From Flagellimonas chongwuensis (GTDB lineage: Bacteria; Bacteroidota; Bacteroidia; Flavobacteriales; Flavobacteriaceae), in contig NZ_WYET01000004.1 of NCBI RefSeq assembly GCF_013376415.1, positions 186,001-250,000 on the forward strand: 64,000 bases of DNA, read 5' to 3'. Both the position numbers and the translations under genes were made by a program. Below the pieces are notes generated by a model. It was given only the letters and a program-made list of their open reading frames with translations. It searched no databases and had not been told where the DNA came from. Each line of letters opens with the position of its first letter. The first letter of the stretch is position 1. Below, in pieces: positions 54,442 to 63,835 of the stretch.

Positions 54442-57276
54442 TTGATTATCCATCGAGTTTTACTTAGCGCTTCGCTGCTTATCATTCTGGTGTGCCCCAA
54501 ACTTTGGTCGCAACACCGAAATGAGATTGTGGCTACACTCGATGGGCCCACCAATCAAATTCGTATACGACAGCATTTCACATACGTAAACCAATCCAAA
54601 AGAGGTCTTTCCACATTGTATTTCAACGATTGGAACCATGCCTACTCTAATAAAAATACTGCCTTGGCCAAAAGGTTTGGTGAAGAATTCAATAGGAGCC
54701 TGCACTTGGCAAAGGACAGGGAGCGAGGACAAACCACGATTAAGTCCATTGTGGACAACAACTACGCAGGTTTGGACTGGAAACGGCGCGGCAATACGGA
54801 TATCATTGCCGTTAACCTGAATGAAATTCTTAAACCCGGAGAGTCTGTTAAGCTGTTTTTCACCTACACCATTAAATTGCCGGAAGCCAAGTTTACTGGA
54901 TATGGGCATACGGGCAACGGGTATAATTTAAAGGATTGGTACCTTACCCCTGCGGTTTTTACAAATGGAGACTGGGAGCTGTACGATAATATGAACCTTG
55001 ACGATCTGTACACCGACCTCACCGATACCCGTATCAACTTTACTTTTCCGAACCTGCTATATGTTGCCTCCAATTATCGTATGTCCAGTATTTCCAATTT
55101 TCCAGAAGGACAACACGTGCAACTCATTGGCGACAAACGAAAAAGTTGTGAAATCATACTTACTATTGACGAAAGATTCACCAAGCACATAACCAGCTAC
55201 GTTACCATAACCACAGATATTGAATCCAATAAATATGAGGAAATAGCCCAGGGCATATCCATAAACAAGATTTCACAGTTTCTTTATGAGAATATGGGTG
55301 AATACCCGCACGATAATCTTTTGGTAAGTGAATTTGACTACAATAGGTCTCCACTCTACGGAATCAGTCAACTTCCATCTTTTATCAGGCCATACGAAGA
55401 GCAATTTCAATTTGAAATGAAATTCCTAAAAACGGCCATCCGAAATTACTTGAAGGAATCATTATATCTGAACCCAAGAAAAGAACGATGGGTAAACGAT
55501 GCCATCGGGTATTACCTCATGATAAAATTTGTGGAGGAACACTACCCTGATCAAAAATTGATTGGAAAACTTTCAAGAATTTGGGGCCTTAAAAACTTCC
55601 ATTTGGCACAAATGGACTTTAATGAACAGTACTCACTGTTCAGTATGCTGTCCGCTCGAAAAAACATTGACCAAGCACTGACCACCTCCAACGATTCATT
55701 GATCAAGTTCAACGAAAAAATCGCCAACGGCTATAAAGCTGGGCTTGGAATGTCATATTTATCCGCTTATTTGGGTAAAAAGGAGATCGATAGCACCGTG
55801 CTTGACTTCTATAAAAATTACAAGCAGAAGCAACAGGTCAGCGCCACTGATTTTAGAGCAACTATTGAAAAATATGCTGACAAAGATGTTGATTGGTTTT
55901 TTGATGAATATGTATCCACTGACAAGAAAATAGATTTCAAGATCAAAAAAATCCAGAAAACGGAAGACTCCATCACCTTTACTTTGAAAAATAAAAGAGG
56001 CACCAACGTTCCCATTTCGGTTTTTGGACTGGAAAATGATTCCGTGGTTTCCCAATATTGGTTTTCGGACATAGACAGCACCAAAAGCATTACCATTCCC
56101 CGCCAAACTGAGGACCGACTAGTGCTCAACTATGATCAAAAAATCCCTGAGTTTAATCAACGTGATAATTGGAAGACCTTGAACGGGTGGCTGTCCAGCA
56201 ATAAAAAATTAAAATTTCAATTCTTTAAGGATACCGAGGATCCCTATTATAATCAGGTGTTTTATGTCCCTATTGCAAATTTTAACCTTTATGATGGTAT
56301 TACGCCTGGTTTACGATTGTACAACAAAACTTTCTTGGAGCGCCAATTCCAATACGATATCTCCCCTACCTATTCCTTTTTGGAGAAAACAATGGTAGGA
56401 AAAGTTGGTTTCAGGTATAGAAAATACCACAAGAAAACTGGGCTTTACGTCACCAATTATTCGTTTTCAGCCTCCACCTCGCACTTTCAGGAAAACTCTC
56501 GATTTACCACGATTACGCCGGCAGTAAGTTTTGGGTGGCGCCCCAATGACCTACGTTCCAACCGGAGACAAAACCTTCTTTTTCGTTATCGCAGTGTTTA
56601 CCGGAACATAGACGAGAGCCTTGTTGGGGAGTTGGATACCGACCCAGACTACGGGGTCCTTAATGCGCGATATACAGATGTGGACAACAACATTCTTAAC
56701 TACTCTCTTTGGTCTGTAGATGCCCAACACTCCAGTGAATTCACTAAGCTTGCCTTTGAGTTCGAATACCGAAAGCTTTTCCAGAGCAACAGGCAGTTCA
56801 ATCTACGCTTTTATGCAGGTAAATTTCTAAGAAACGACACGGAATCCAATTTCTTCAGTTTCGCTTTGGACAGGCCCACCGATTATATGTTCGACCTTGC
56901 CTATCTGGGAAGATCCGAGGATTCCGGCTTGTACAGTCAACAGGTCATCATTGCCGAAGGAGGATTTAAGTCAAAATTGGAAAACCCCTTTGCAAACGAT
57001 TGGATCGCCACCACTAACGCCAGTACCAATATTTGGCGATGGGTCGAGGCATATGGTGACTTGGGGTTCATAAGAAACAAAGGCAATGACCCTCGTTTTG
57101 TATACGATTCCGGTATCCGCTTAAATTTGGTGACGGACTATTTTGAACTCTACTTTCCCGTATACTCCAATCGAGGGTGGGAAATAGCTCAAGACAACTA
57201 TGGAGAGCGTATTCGCTTTATAGTCACTATTAGTCCTAGGACCTTGACAGGTTTGTTTACTCGAAAGTGGTTTTGA
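54442..57276 (+). CDS. M1-aminopeptidase-like protein fused to an outer-membrane barrel, peptidase site lost
   Basis: 944 aa from TTG 54442; no ATG lies between this site and the previous stop region, and the signal peptide MIIHRVLLSASLLIILVCPK begins here. The N-terminal part (about 25-470) follows the M1 gluzincin layout (beta saddle, then helical domain). However, no HExxH motif exists: the region expected to hold it reads FLKTAIRNYLKESLY, and the following WVNDAIGYYLMIKFVEEHYP has ND where active enzymes have NEG. The C-terminal part (about 600-944) is beta-rich with aromatic girdles and ends IRFIVTISPRTL...FTRKWF, fitting an outer-membrane barrel. It may be a surface-assembly or binding protein. 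Confidence 0.75.
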   Translation: MIIHRVLLSASLLIILVCPKLWSQHRNEIVATLDGPTNQIRIRQHFTYVNQSKRGLSTLYFNDWNHAYSNKNTALAKRFGEEFNRSLHLAKDRERGQTTIKSIVDNNYAGLDWKRRGNTDIIAVNLNEILKPGESVKLFFTYTIKLPEAKFTGYGHTGNGYNLKDWYLTPAVFTNGDWELYDNMNLDDLYTDLTDTRINFTFPNLLYVASNYRMSSISNFPEGQHVQLIGDKRKSCEIILTIDERFTKHITSYVTITTDIESNKYEEIAQGISINKISQFLYENMGEYPHDNLLVSEFDYNRSPLYGISQLPSFIRPYEEQFQFEMKFLKTAIRNYLKESLYLNPRKERWVNDAIGYYLMIKFVEEHYPDQKLIGKLSRIWGLKNFHLAQMDFNEQYSLFSMLSARKNIDQALTTSNDSLIKFNEKIANGYKAGLGMSYLSAYLGKKEIDSTVLDFYKNYKQKQQVSATDFRATIEKYADKDVDWFFDEYVSTDKKIDFKIKKIQKTEDSITFTLKNKRGTNVPISVFGLENDSVVSQYWFSDIDSTKSITIPRQTEDRLVLNYDQKIPEFNQRDNWKTLNGWLSSNKKLKFQFFKDTEDPYYNQVFYVPIANFNLYDGITPGLRLYNKTFLERQFQYDISPTYSFLEKTMVGKVGFRYRKYHKKTGLYVTNYSFSASTSHFQENSRFTTITPAVSFGWRPNDLRSNRRQNLLFRYRSVYRNIDESLVGELDTDPDYGVLNARYTDVDNNILNYSLWSVDAQHSSEFTKLAFEFEYRKLFQSNRQFNLRFYAGKFLRNDTESNFFSFALDRPTDYMFDLAYLGRSEDSGLYSQQVIIAEGGFKSKLENPFANDWIATTNASTNIWRWVEAYGDLGFIRNKGNDPRFVYDSGIRLNLVTDYFELYFPVYSNRGWEIAQDNYGERIRFIVTISPRTLTGLFTRKWF

Positions 57277-57383
57277 TTATCAAATCAATAATTTAATATC
57301 CAATAAATCAATATAAATTAATATATATTTATTTTTTAATGGTTTATTTTAATAAATTCTCATTTTATTAACAAGGTTTGATG

Positions 57384-57414
57384 TTGCTATTTTGATGTAT
57401 TTTTAATAGTTTTG
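57384..57414 (+). promoter_or_regulatory. Promoter for the second E1 gene (-33 TTG, -7 TAGTTTTG)
   Basis: TTG (57384-57386), a 20-base spacer, then TAGTTTTG (57407-57414), 20 bases before the ATG at 57434. The region before it (57290-57360) is extremely AT-rich. Confidence 0.55.
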
Positions 57415-57433
57415 CATAAATCTTCAAACATCC

Positions 57434-59845
57434 ATGAAACCTAAACCTAGTACAAGTAACGACATCTCTTTTGACGATTTCAAATCTCAAATTCTTCAAG
57501 ATTACGAGACCGCCGTTATGAGTAGGGAATGTAGTCTATTGGGACGTCGCGAAGTACTTTCGGGAAAAGCCAAGTTTGGAATATTCGGAGACGGTAAAGA
57601 GCTTCCTCAACTTGCTATGGCAAGAGCATTCCAGGATGGTGATTTTAGAAGCGGTTACTATCGTGATCAAACCTTTATGATGGCGTTGGGTTACTTAAGC
57701 CCCAAAGCATTTTTTCATGGACTTTATGCCACAACGGACTTGGAGAAGGAACCCATGAGTGCCGGAAGGCAAATGGGCGGTCATTTTGTGACCCACAGCC
57801 TAAATGAAGATGGAACATGGAAAAACCTGACCGAACAAAAGAACAGTAGTGCCGATATTTCCTGCACCGCAGGCCAAATGCCCCGTTTGCTCGGTTTGGC
57901 ACAAGCCTCAAAAATATATAGACATGTCGAGGGAATCGACCAATCCAATTTTTCCAAAAACGGGAACGAAGTAGCATGGGGGACCATTGGCAACGCAAGC
58001 ACAAGCGAAGGTCATTTTTTTGAAACCCTGAATGCAGCCGGGGTAATGCAGGTACCCATGGTAATAAGCATCTGGGATGACGAATATGGAATCTCGGTAC
58101 CCTCCGAATTCCATACCACCAAAGGTGATATCTCCAAAGCGTTGAGCGGATTACAACGGGATGAAACACATGATGGCTTTGAAATCTTAAAAGTAAAGGG
58201 ATGGGATTATACAGCGCTGATACATGCCTTTGAAAATGCATCTGACATTGCACGCGAAGGCCATGTGCCCGTATTGGTCCATGTAACAGAATTGACCCAG
58301 CCTCAAGGTCACTCGACATCCGGATCGCACGAAAGGTACAAATCCACAGAAAGGCTGGAATGGGAACGCAAAAATGATTGCAACAAACGTTTTAGAGAGT
58401 GGATCATAGAAAATGGCATAAGCACAGAAGAAGAGCTTAAAAAGGTAGAACGCGAGATAAAGCACAAAGTACGTTCCGCTAAAAAAGAAGCTTGGTCTGA
58501 ATTTTTGAAACCTCAGTTGAGTGCGAAAAAGGAATTGGTGCAACTATTGGAAAAAGTGTCCGCACAAAGTCCCAACAAAGCGTTCATCAATAAATTAAAA
58601 AATGATCTAATTGCTACTGAAGAACCTCTAAAGAAAGATTTAGCATCAAAATCCAGACAAGCACTTCGTTACCTTTTAGGTGAATCCACCCCGGAAAAAA
58701 AACAGCTCCAGCAGTGGATAGATAATTTTTTAAAATCCAACGAACCCCATTACAGTTCGCACCTTTATAACGAACTAGAAAATAAGGCCACAAAAATAGA
58801 GTCCGTAGCACCTTCTTATCCTGAAAAAACCGAGGAAGTCGACGGAAGAATCATTTTGAGGGACAATTTTGACGCTCTTTTCTCCAAATATCCTGAGGCA
58901 CTTATTTTTGGTGAGGACACTGGAAATATTGGTGATGTTAACCAAGGACTTGAGGGCCTTCAAAAGAAGTATGGCGAACTAAGGATTGCCGATACAGGAA
59001 TTCGTGAAACATCTATCATAGGTCAAGGAATCGGTATGGCCCTCCGTGGTTTAAGGCCCATTGCTGAAATACAATATCTGGATTATATCCTTTATGCCAT
59101 CCAAACATTGAGTGATGATTTGGCCACTTTGATGTACCGGACCGTGGGTAAACAAAAGGCTCCGCTCATCGTCCGTACACGCGGGCACCGTTTGGAAGGA
59201 ATATGGCACTCTGGATCCCCTATGGGAGGATTGGTGCATTTATTAAGAGGAATGTACATTTTAGTACCCAGAAATATGACTCAAGCAGCAGGTTTTTACA
59301 ATACACTTATGAAAAGTGACGAGCCCGCTTTGGTCATAGAAAGCCTTAACGGGTATCGCCTAAAAGAACAAAAACCCGCTAATCTAGGAGAGTTCTGCAC
59401 ACCAATTGGCAAGGTAGAAACCCTTAAAGAAGGAACGGATATTACACTCCTATCATACGGTTCCACACTTCGTATTGTGGAAAAAGTAGCAAACGATTTA
59501 TTGGAAGTAGGCATTGATGCAGAGGTTATCGACGCACAGTCACTTCTACCATTTGATTTAGACCATGACGTGGTGAAAAGTCTTCAGAAAACCAATCGCT
59601 TTTTGGTGATTGATGAAGATGTTCCAGGAGGGTGTTCGGCCTATTTGATGCAAGAAGTGGTCGAAAAGCAAGGTGGCTATAAATATTTGGACAGTGCACC
59701 CCAAACTTTATCGGCCAAGGAGCATAGGCCGGCTTATGCTTCTGATGGGGACTATTTTTCCAAGCCCAATGCCGAAGATATTTTTGAGAAGGTATATCAG
59801 ATTATGCACGAATCGGACCCAAAATCATATCCATCTTTACGTTAG
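57434..59845 (+). CDS. Second fused alpha/beta E1 (2-oxoacid dehydrogenase), altered thiamine-diphosphate motif
   Basis: 803 aa. The alpha part (about 10-400) has FRSGYYRDQTFMMALGYL, PMSAGRQMGGHFVTHSL and the cofactor stretch GNASTSEGHFFETLNAAGVM...WDDEYGIS. The canonical GDG...NN has become GNA (186-188)...DD (215-216), so an Asp and an Asn have effectively swapped places. A helical linker (about 340-475) is much longer than in the first E1. The beta part (about 475-803) is regular: ALIFGEDTGNIGDVNQGLEG, IADTGIRETSIIGQGIGMAL, RPIAEIQYLDYILYAIQTLS and DAQSLLPFDLDHDVV. It is likely the E1 of a branched-chain or related 2-oxoacid complex; E2/E3 are not adjacent. Confidence 0.88.
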   Translation: MKPKPSTSNDISFDDFKSQILQDYETAVMSRECSLLGRREVLSGKAKFGIFGDGKELPQLAMARAFQDGDFRSGYYRDQTFMMALGYLSPKAFFHGLYATTDLEKEPMSAGRQMGGHFVTHSLNEDGTWKNLTEQKNSSADISCTAGQMPRLLGLAQASKIYRHVEGIDQSNFSKNGNEVAWGTIGNASTSEGHFFETLNAAGVMQVPMVISIWDDEYGISVPSEFHTTKGDISKALSGLQRDETHDGFEILKVKGWDYTALIHAFENASDIAREGHVPVLVHVTELTQPQGHSTSGSHERYKSTERLEWERKNDCNKRFREWIIENGISTEEELKKVEREIKHKVRSAKKEAWSEFLKPQLSAKKELVQLLEKVSAQSPNKAFINKLKNDLIATEEPLKKDLASKSRQALRYLLGESTPEKKQLQQWIDNFLKSNEPHYSSHLYNELENKATKIESVAPSYPEKTEEVDGRIILRDNFDALFSKYPEALIFGEDTGNIGDVNQGLEGLQKKYGELRIADTGIRETSIIGQGIGMALRGLRPIAEIQYLDYILYAIQTLSDDLATLMYRTVGKQKAPLIVRTRGHRLEGIWHSGSPMGGLVHLLRGMYILVPRNMTQAAGFYNTLMKSDEPALVIESLNGYRLKEQKPANLGEFCTPIGKVETLKEGTDITLLSYGSTLRIVEKVANDLLEVGIDAEVIDAQSLLPFDLDHDVVKSLQKTNRFLVIDEDVPGGCSAYLMQEVVEKQGGYKYLDSAPQTLSAKEHRPAYASDGDYFSKPNAEDIFEKVYQIMHESDPKSYPSLR

Positions 59846-59941
59846 TATTTCTCATAAGTCAATTCAAAAGCACTTTTCGTCAATTAATGTTACGTTTTTT
59901 AAAACATAATTTATATTTTCACGTGCATTAATTTTCCCCAC

Positions 59942-60319
59942 ATGAAAAACAATACTTTGATACACCTGGGTCTGGCATTATTAAGGATAGTTCCATCAGC
60001 ATTTATGCTTACTCATGGTTATCCAAAACTTATGAAACTTATCAATGGCAACACGGAATTTGCTGATCCTTTTGGGATAGGCCAAGCTCCCTCATTGTTT
60101 TTAGCCGTTGTTGGTGAATTTATCTGCCCCCTATTAATGATTATCGGGTTTAAAACCCGTTGGGCCGCAATACCTGCAGCCATTACTATGTTCGTTGCAG
60201 CTTTTATCGCCCATGGTGCTGATCCTTTTGGAAGAAAAGAGTTACCATTGCTTTATCTTGCCTTTTTTGTAATTATAATGCTATTGGGCCCGGGCAAGTA
60301 CAGTGTGGATAAAAAATAA
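59942..60319 (+). CDS. DoxX-family membrane protein
   Basis: 125 aa with four hydrophobic helices. Typical DoxX pattern: LALLRIVPSAFMLTHGYPKL, FADPFGIGQAPSLFLAVVGE, ICPLLMIIGFKTRWAAIPAA and DPFGRKELPLLYLAFFVIIM. Members are linked to thiosulfate:quinone oxidation or redox stress in some organisms; the role here is unknown. Inner membrane. Convergent with holA, with only 3 bases between the stops. Confidence 0.93.
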   Translation: MKNNTLIHLGLALLRIVPSAFMLTHGYPKLMKLINGNTEFADPFGIGQAPSLFLAVVGEFICPLLMIIGFKTRWAAIPAAITMFVAAFIAHGADPFGRKELPLLYLAFFVIIMLLGPGKYSVDKK

Positions 60320-60322
60320 CCT

Positions 60323-61324
60323 TTAGATTATTTCGGAGAGTAGTTCTTTCAGCAAATCAGCCTGTCCCATATTGCTGGCACCTACTCCTTTTCCCTTTAG
60401 ATCTAAATTCCTTAAGCTGGAAATAATGCCGCTCACTCTTTTCATGGGATAATTTTTTGCGGCCACTACATACTCGTTTACAAAATAGGGGTTGACTCCA
60501 AGTACCTTGGCCACATTTCCCGGAGAATGGTCCTTGAGTCCATGATACTGTAAAAGTTGGGTAAAAAAGGTGTTCAGAAGAGTAACCGTAACCACAAAGG
60601 GATTGTCTTTTGGGTTCTGTGCGAAATAATCGATGATTCGTGATGCCTTTTTAACGTCCCGCTCCCCTATTGCCTTTTTCAGCTCAAAATTATTGAAGTC
60701 TTTGCTTATACCGATATGCTCTTCGATCAGTTCGGGGGTTATTTCCGTGGTAGGTGAGACAATCAATGTCAATTTATCAAGTTCGTTGCTGATTTTGCTC
60801 AAATCGGTTCCAAGATACTCCACCAACATGATACAAGATTTGGGGGAAATTTTGTACTTTTTACTCGCCAAGGTCCTTCGAATCCAATCTGCCACTTGAT
60901 TATCATACAGTTTTTTACTTTCGAACAACTCACCACTTTTGTTGACGGCCTTATATAGTTTTTTACGCTTATCAAGCTTCTTGTACTTATAACAAAGTAC
61001 CAAAATTGTGGTCGGTTGTGGGTTTTCGGCGTACGGAACAAGGTTTTCGATAGTTCTTGACAAATGTTGCGCCTCTTTCACGATAACCACTTGGTACTGA
61101 GCCATCATAGGAAATCTCTTGGCATTGGCAACTATATCATCAACAGTGGTATCCTTTCCATAAAGTACCATCTGATTAAAGCCTTTTTCATCTTCCGTAA
61201 GTACATTTTCGGCAATATATTGAGAAATCCTATCAATATAATAGGGCTCCTCCCCCATTAAAAAATATATAGGTTTTGGATTTCCCTTGTTGATTTCCGA
61301 TACAATCTCCTTTACTTTGTCCAT
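60323..61324 (-). CDS. holA: DNA polymerase III subunit delta
   Basis: 333 aa. It begins IVSEINKGNPKPIYFLMGEE, then PYYIDRISQYIAENVL; the middle has LVPYAENPQPTTILVLCYKY and SKKLYDNQVADWIRRTLASK, and the end SNMGQADLLKELLSEII. These are the standard blocks of the clamp-loader delta subunit, which opens the beta clamp during replication. It stands divergent to the HsdR-N gene, with 26 bases between start codons. Confidence 0.95.
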   Translation of the reverse strand: MDKVKEIVSEINKGNPKPIYFLMGEEPYYIDRISQYIAENVLTEDEKGFNQMVLYGKDTTVDDIVANAKRFPMMAQYQVVIVKEAQHLSRTIENLVPYAENPQPTTILVLCYKYKKLDKRKKLYKAVNKSGELFESKKLYDNQVADWIRRTLASKKYKISPKSCIMLVEYLGTDLSKISNELDKLTLIVSPTTEITPELIEEHIGISKDFNNFELKKAIGERDVKKASRIIDYFAQNPKDNPFVVTVTLLNTFFTQLLQYHGLKDHSPGNVAKVLGVNPYFVNEYVVAAKNYPMKRVSGIISSLRNLDLKGKGVGASNMGQADLLKELLSEII

Positions 61325-61350
61325 TCAAATTATATCACCAGTTTTGTAGA

Positions 61351-61797
61351 ATGCAAGATTTGAATTTTCCAACCTATTCGTTTCGAATCAAAAATAGCCA
61401 AAATAGGCAGTACATTTTTGATGGGCTACGTAAAAAATTTGTAGTCCTCCAACCGGAAGAATGGGTTCGCCAGCATGTGCTCAGATATTTGGTCTTTACC
61501 AAAAATTATCCTAAAAGCTTGATCAATGTTGAAAAACAGTTGACGGTCAACAATTTAAAAAAACGATACGATGTTGTCGTATTTAAACCTGATGGCTCAA
61601 TCTATCTTCTAATCGAGTGCAAAGGTCCCGATGTAAAAATCACTCAAGATACTTTTGACCAAATAGCCCGTTACAACTACGAGTTAAAGGCTGAATACTT
61701 AATGGTGACCAACGGTCTAGATCATTATTATTGCAAAATGGATCATGAGAATGAAAAGTATGCGTTTTTGAAGGATATTCCTGATTTTAGCCGTTAA
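61351..61797 (+). CDS. Stand-alone HsdR N-terminal-type nuclease domain protein
   Basis: 148 aa. A single PD-(D/E)xK nuclease fold of the type I restriction R-subunit N-terminus: E61 in NVEKQLTVNN, D74 in KKRYDVVVFK and E89-x-K91 in LLIECKGPDVKIT; all expected active-site residues are present. PEEWVRQHVLRYLVF is the family helix. No helicase, methylase or specificity subunit is nearby, so it is not part of a restriction system here. Its place beside holA hints at a housekeeping DNA role, but this is inference. Confidence 0.85.
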   Translation: MQDLNFPTYSFRIKNSQNRQYIFDGLRKKFVVLQPEEWVRQHVLRYLVFTKNYPKSLINVEKQLTVNNLKKRYDVVVFKPDGSIYLLIECKGPDVKITQDTFDQIARYNYELKAEYLMVTNGLDHYYCKMDHENEKYAFLKDIPDFSR

Positions 61798-61809
61798 TTT
61801 GCCTCCGTT

Positions 61810-62811
61810 TTGAAAATCGCCGTCGTCATACTCAACTGGAATGGAGAAGCCTTGCTCGAAAGGTTCCTGCCTTCTGTTATGAAGCATTCGGATGGAGCCG
61901 ATATATATGTGGTGGACAATGCTAGCACGGACGGGTCTGTTGATTTTTTAAAACAATACTACCCTGGCATCGGAATAGTTCAGAACAGCTCTAATGGTGG
62001 TTTTGCCAAAGGATACAACGATGGCCTTGAACACATTAAAGCAGATATATTCTGCTTACTAAACTCCGATGTGGAAGTAACTCCCAATTGGTTGGAGCCT
62101 GTCAAAAATGCTTTTAAGTCGATACCAGAAGCATCCATTATTCAACCAAAAATTTTGGACCTAATCCAAAAAGACCATTTTGAATATGCTGGCGCAGCAG
62201 GTGGATTCATTGATATGTTTGGATACCCTTTTTGCAGGGGGCGCATTTTTCAGACCATCGAAAAAGACGAAGGACAGTACAACGATATTAGAGAAGTATT
62301 TTGGGCCACTGGTGCCTGTATGTTCATTAAAAGTGACGTGTTTCAGAAATTAAGAGGGTTTGACGAGGACTACTTTGCCCACCAAGAAGAGATAGATTTA
62401 TGTTGGCGCGCAAAAAATGCTGGTCATAAAGTATATTATGTAGGCCATAGTAGCGTGTATCACTTGGGCGGTAGCACCCTTTCCAATATGAACCCGAAGA
62501 AAACATTTCTCAACTTTAGGAACTCGCTGTACTCCATCACAAAAAATCTTCCCAGAAAAAAAGCAATCCCGCTGGTATTTGCGCGATTGGCCTTAGACGC
62601 CTTGGCAGCATTACGTTTTGTTTTCCAATTAAAATTCGACCACTGCTTCGCTATCTTGAGGGCTCATCTTAGCTTTTATGCTAACTTTATAAAAATGTAC
62701 AGAAAGCGCGAAAAAGCTAATTTTATATTAAAATACCATATTACGACATCCATAGTATGGTCCTACTTCGTACATCAAGTAGAGAATTTTAACATTTTAG
62801 TAAAAGATTAA
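61810..62811 (+). CDS. Glycosyltransferase family 2 (rhamnosyltransferase-like)
   Basis: 333 aa from TTG 61810: an in-frame TAA at 61795 and no ATG in between force this start, and the protein begins MKIAVVILNWNGEALL as GT2 enzymes do. Nucleotide-sugar motifs are VVDNASTDGSVDFL and FCLLNSDVEVTPNW (NSD in the DxD position), then FWATGACMFIKSDVF and FAHQEEIDLCWRAKNAGHKV. A C-terminal hydrophobic patch (about 250-290) suggests membrane association. It probably adds a deoxysugar to a cell-surface glycan. It starts 12 bases after the nuclease gene stop. Confidence 0.92.
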   Translation: MKIAVVILNWNGEALLERFLPSVMKHSDGADIYVVDNASTDGSVDFLKQYYPGIGIVQNSSNGGFAKGYNDGLEHIKADIFCLLNSDVEVTPNWLEPVKNAFKSIPEASIIQPKILDLIQKDHFEYAGAAGGFIDMFGYPFCRGRIFQTIEKDEGQYNDIREVFWATGACMFIKSDVFQKLRGFDEDYFAHQEEIDLCWRAKNAGHKVYYVGHSSVYHLGGSTLSNMNPKKTFLNFRNSLYSITKNLPRKKAIPLVFARLALDALAALRFVFQLKFDHCFAILRAHLSFYANFIKMYRKREKANFILKYHITTSIVWSYFVHQVENFNILVKD

Positions 62812-62844
62812 CGAAGCCGAAATATAGGTACCTTGCTTTTTATC

Positions 62845-62852
62845 TAATTTTG
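62845..62852 (+). promoter_or_regulatory. -7 promoter box for the OmpA lipoprotein
   Basis: TAATTTTG, an exact TAnnTTTG match, 55 bases before the ATG at 62908; the leader would be about 48 bases. Confidence 0.45.
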
Positions 62853-62907
62853 GTGTAGTTTTTTAACATTTGATATATCTAACAATCCTTAAATTATAAT
62901 CTGAACT

Positions 62908-63780
62908 ATGAAAAAAGTTTTTCTAGGAACATTGGCAATGACGATTCTATTATCCTCTTGCGTATCGCAAAAGAAATATGCCGAATTGGAGGCCAAGCAC
63001 AAAGAAACGCAAGACCTATTAAATTCCGCAACCGTTAAATTGAACGATTGTTTGGAAGATAAAGCAACCGCTGACTCTAGGTTGAAAACTCTCGAAGATC
63101 AAAATGCATTCCTTAAAGCGAACAACCAAGAGCTTATCAACAACATGGGCAACTTGACAACGCTTACCACTAAAGGTGCCGAAAACCTTGAAAAGTCTTT
63201 GGAAAGCCTTAAAGAAAAAGATCTTACTATTAGAAAACTTCAAGATGCCGTTACACGTAGAGATTCTGTAAACCTTTCTTTGGTACAGAGCCTAAAAGGT
63301 GTGTTGGGCAACTTGGACGATGAAGATATCGAAATCAGTGTTGAAAAAGGTGTTGTATTCGTTTCTATCTCTGACAAACTATTGTTTAGAAGTGGTAGCT
63401 ACAACGTAACCAACGCTGCTAAGGAAGTACTTGGTAAAGTAGCCAAAGTAGTGAACAACAAGCCTGATTTTGAATTTATGGTAGAAGGTCACACTGATAA
63501 TGTACCTTATAGAAGCGGTGTTCTACTTGACAACTGGGATTTGAGTGCTAAAAGAGCAACATCCGTTGTTAGAATACTACAAGATGATTTTGGTGTAGAC
63601 CCTGCAAGAATGACCGCTGCCGGACGTAGCTACTACGTACCACTAGTAGGTAACGATACTTCTGCAAACAGAGCTAAAAACAGAAGAACACGAATTGTTG
63701 TACTTCCAAAAATCGATCAGTTCTATAGCATGATCGAAGAAGGAATGAAAGACCCAGCAATCGGTGGTTCTGGAAAATAA
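62908..63780 (+). CDS. OmpA-family lipoprotein with coiled-coil stalk
   Basis: 290 aa. MKKVFLGTLAMTILLSSC is a lipoprotein signal (C18). A long heptad-rich helix (about 22-130: KYAELEAKHKETQDLLNSAT; LEKSLESLKEKDLTIRKLQD) forms a stalk. The OmpA/MotB domain (about 150-275) has FMVEGHTDNVPYRSG, WDLSAKRATSVVRIL and RAKNRRTRIVV, the peptidoglycan-binding motifs. It probably tethers the outer membrane to the cell wall. Codon choice is noticeably biased and regular, as in highly expressed genes. A strong terminator follows. Confidence 0.94.
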   Translation: MKKVFLGTLAMTILLSSCVSQKKYAELEAKHKETQDLLNSATVKLNDCLEDKATADSRLKTLEDQNAFLKANNQELINNMGNLTTLTTKGAENLEKSLESLKEKDLTIRKLQDAVTRRDSVNLSLVQSLKGVLGNLDDEDIEISVEKGVVFVSISDKLLFRSGSYNVTNAAKEVLGKVAKVVNNKPDFEFMVEGHTDNVPYRSGVLLDNWDLSAKRATSVVRILQDDFGVDPARMTAAGRSYYVPLVGNDTSANRAKNRRTRIVVLPKIDQFYSMIEEGMKDPAIGGSGK

Positions 63781-63807
63781 GAAATAAGCTTTAGCTTATA
63801 GAATAAG

Positions 63808-63830
63808 AAAGCGGCCAAATAGGCCGCTTT
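63808..63830 (+). terminator. Rho-independent terminator
   Basis: AAAGCGGCC (63808-63816) and GGCCGCTTT (63822-63830) pair perfectly around AAATA, followed by T residues to 63834. It ends the OmpA transcript and may also serve the convergent Sua5-like gene. Confidence 0.9.
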
Positions 63831-63835
63831 TTTTA

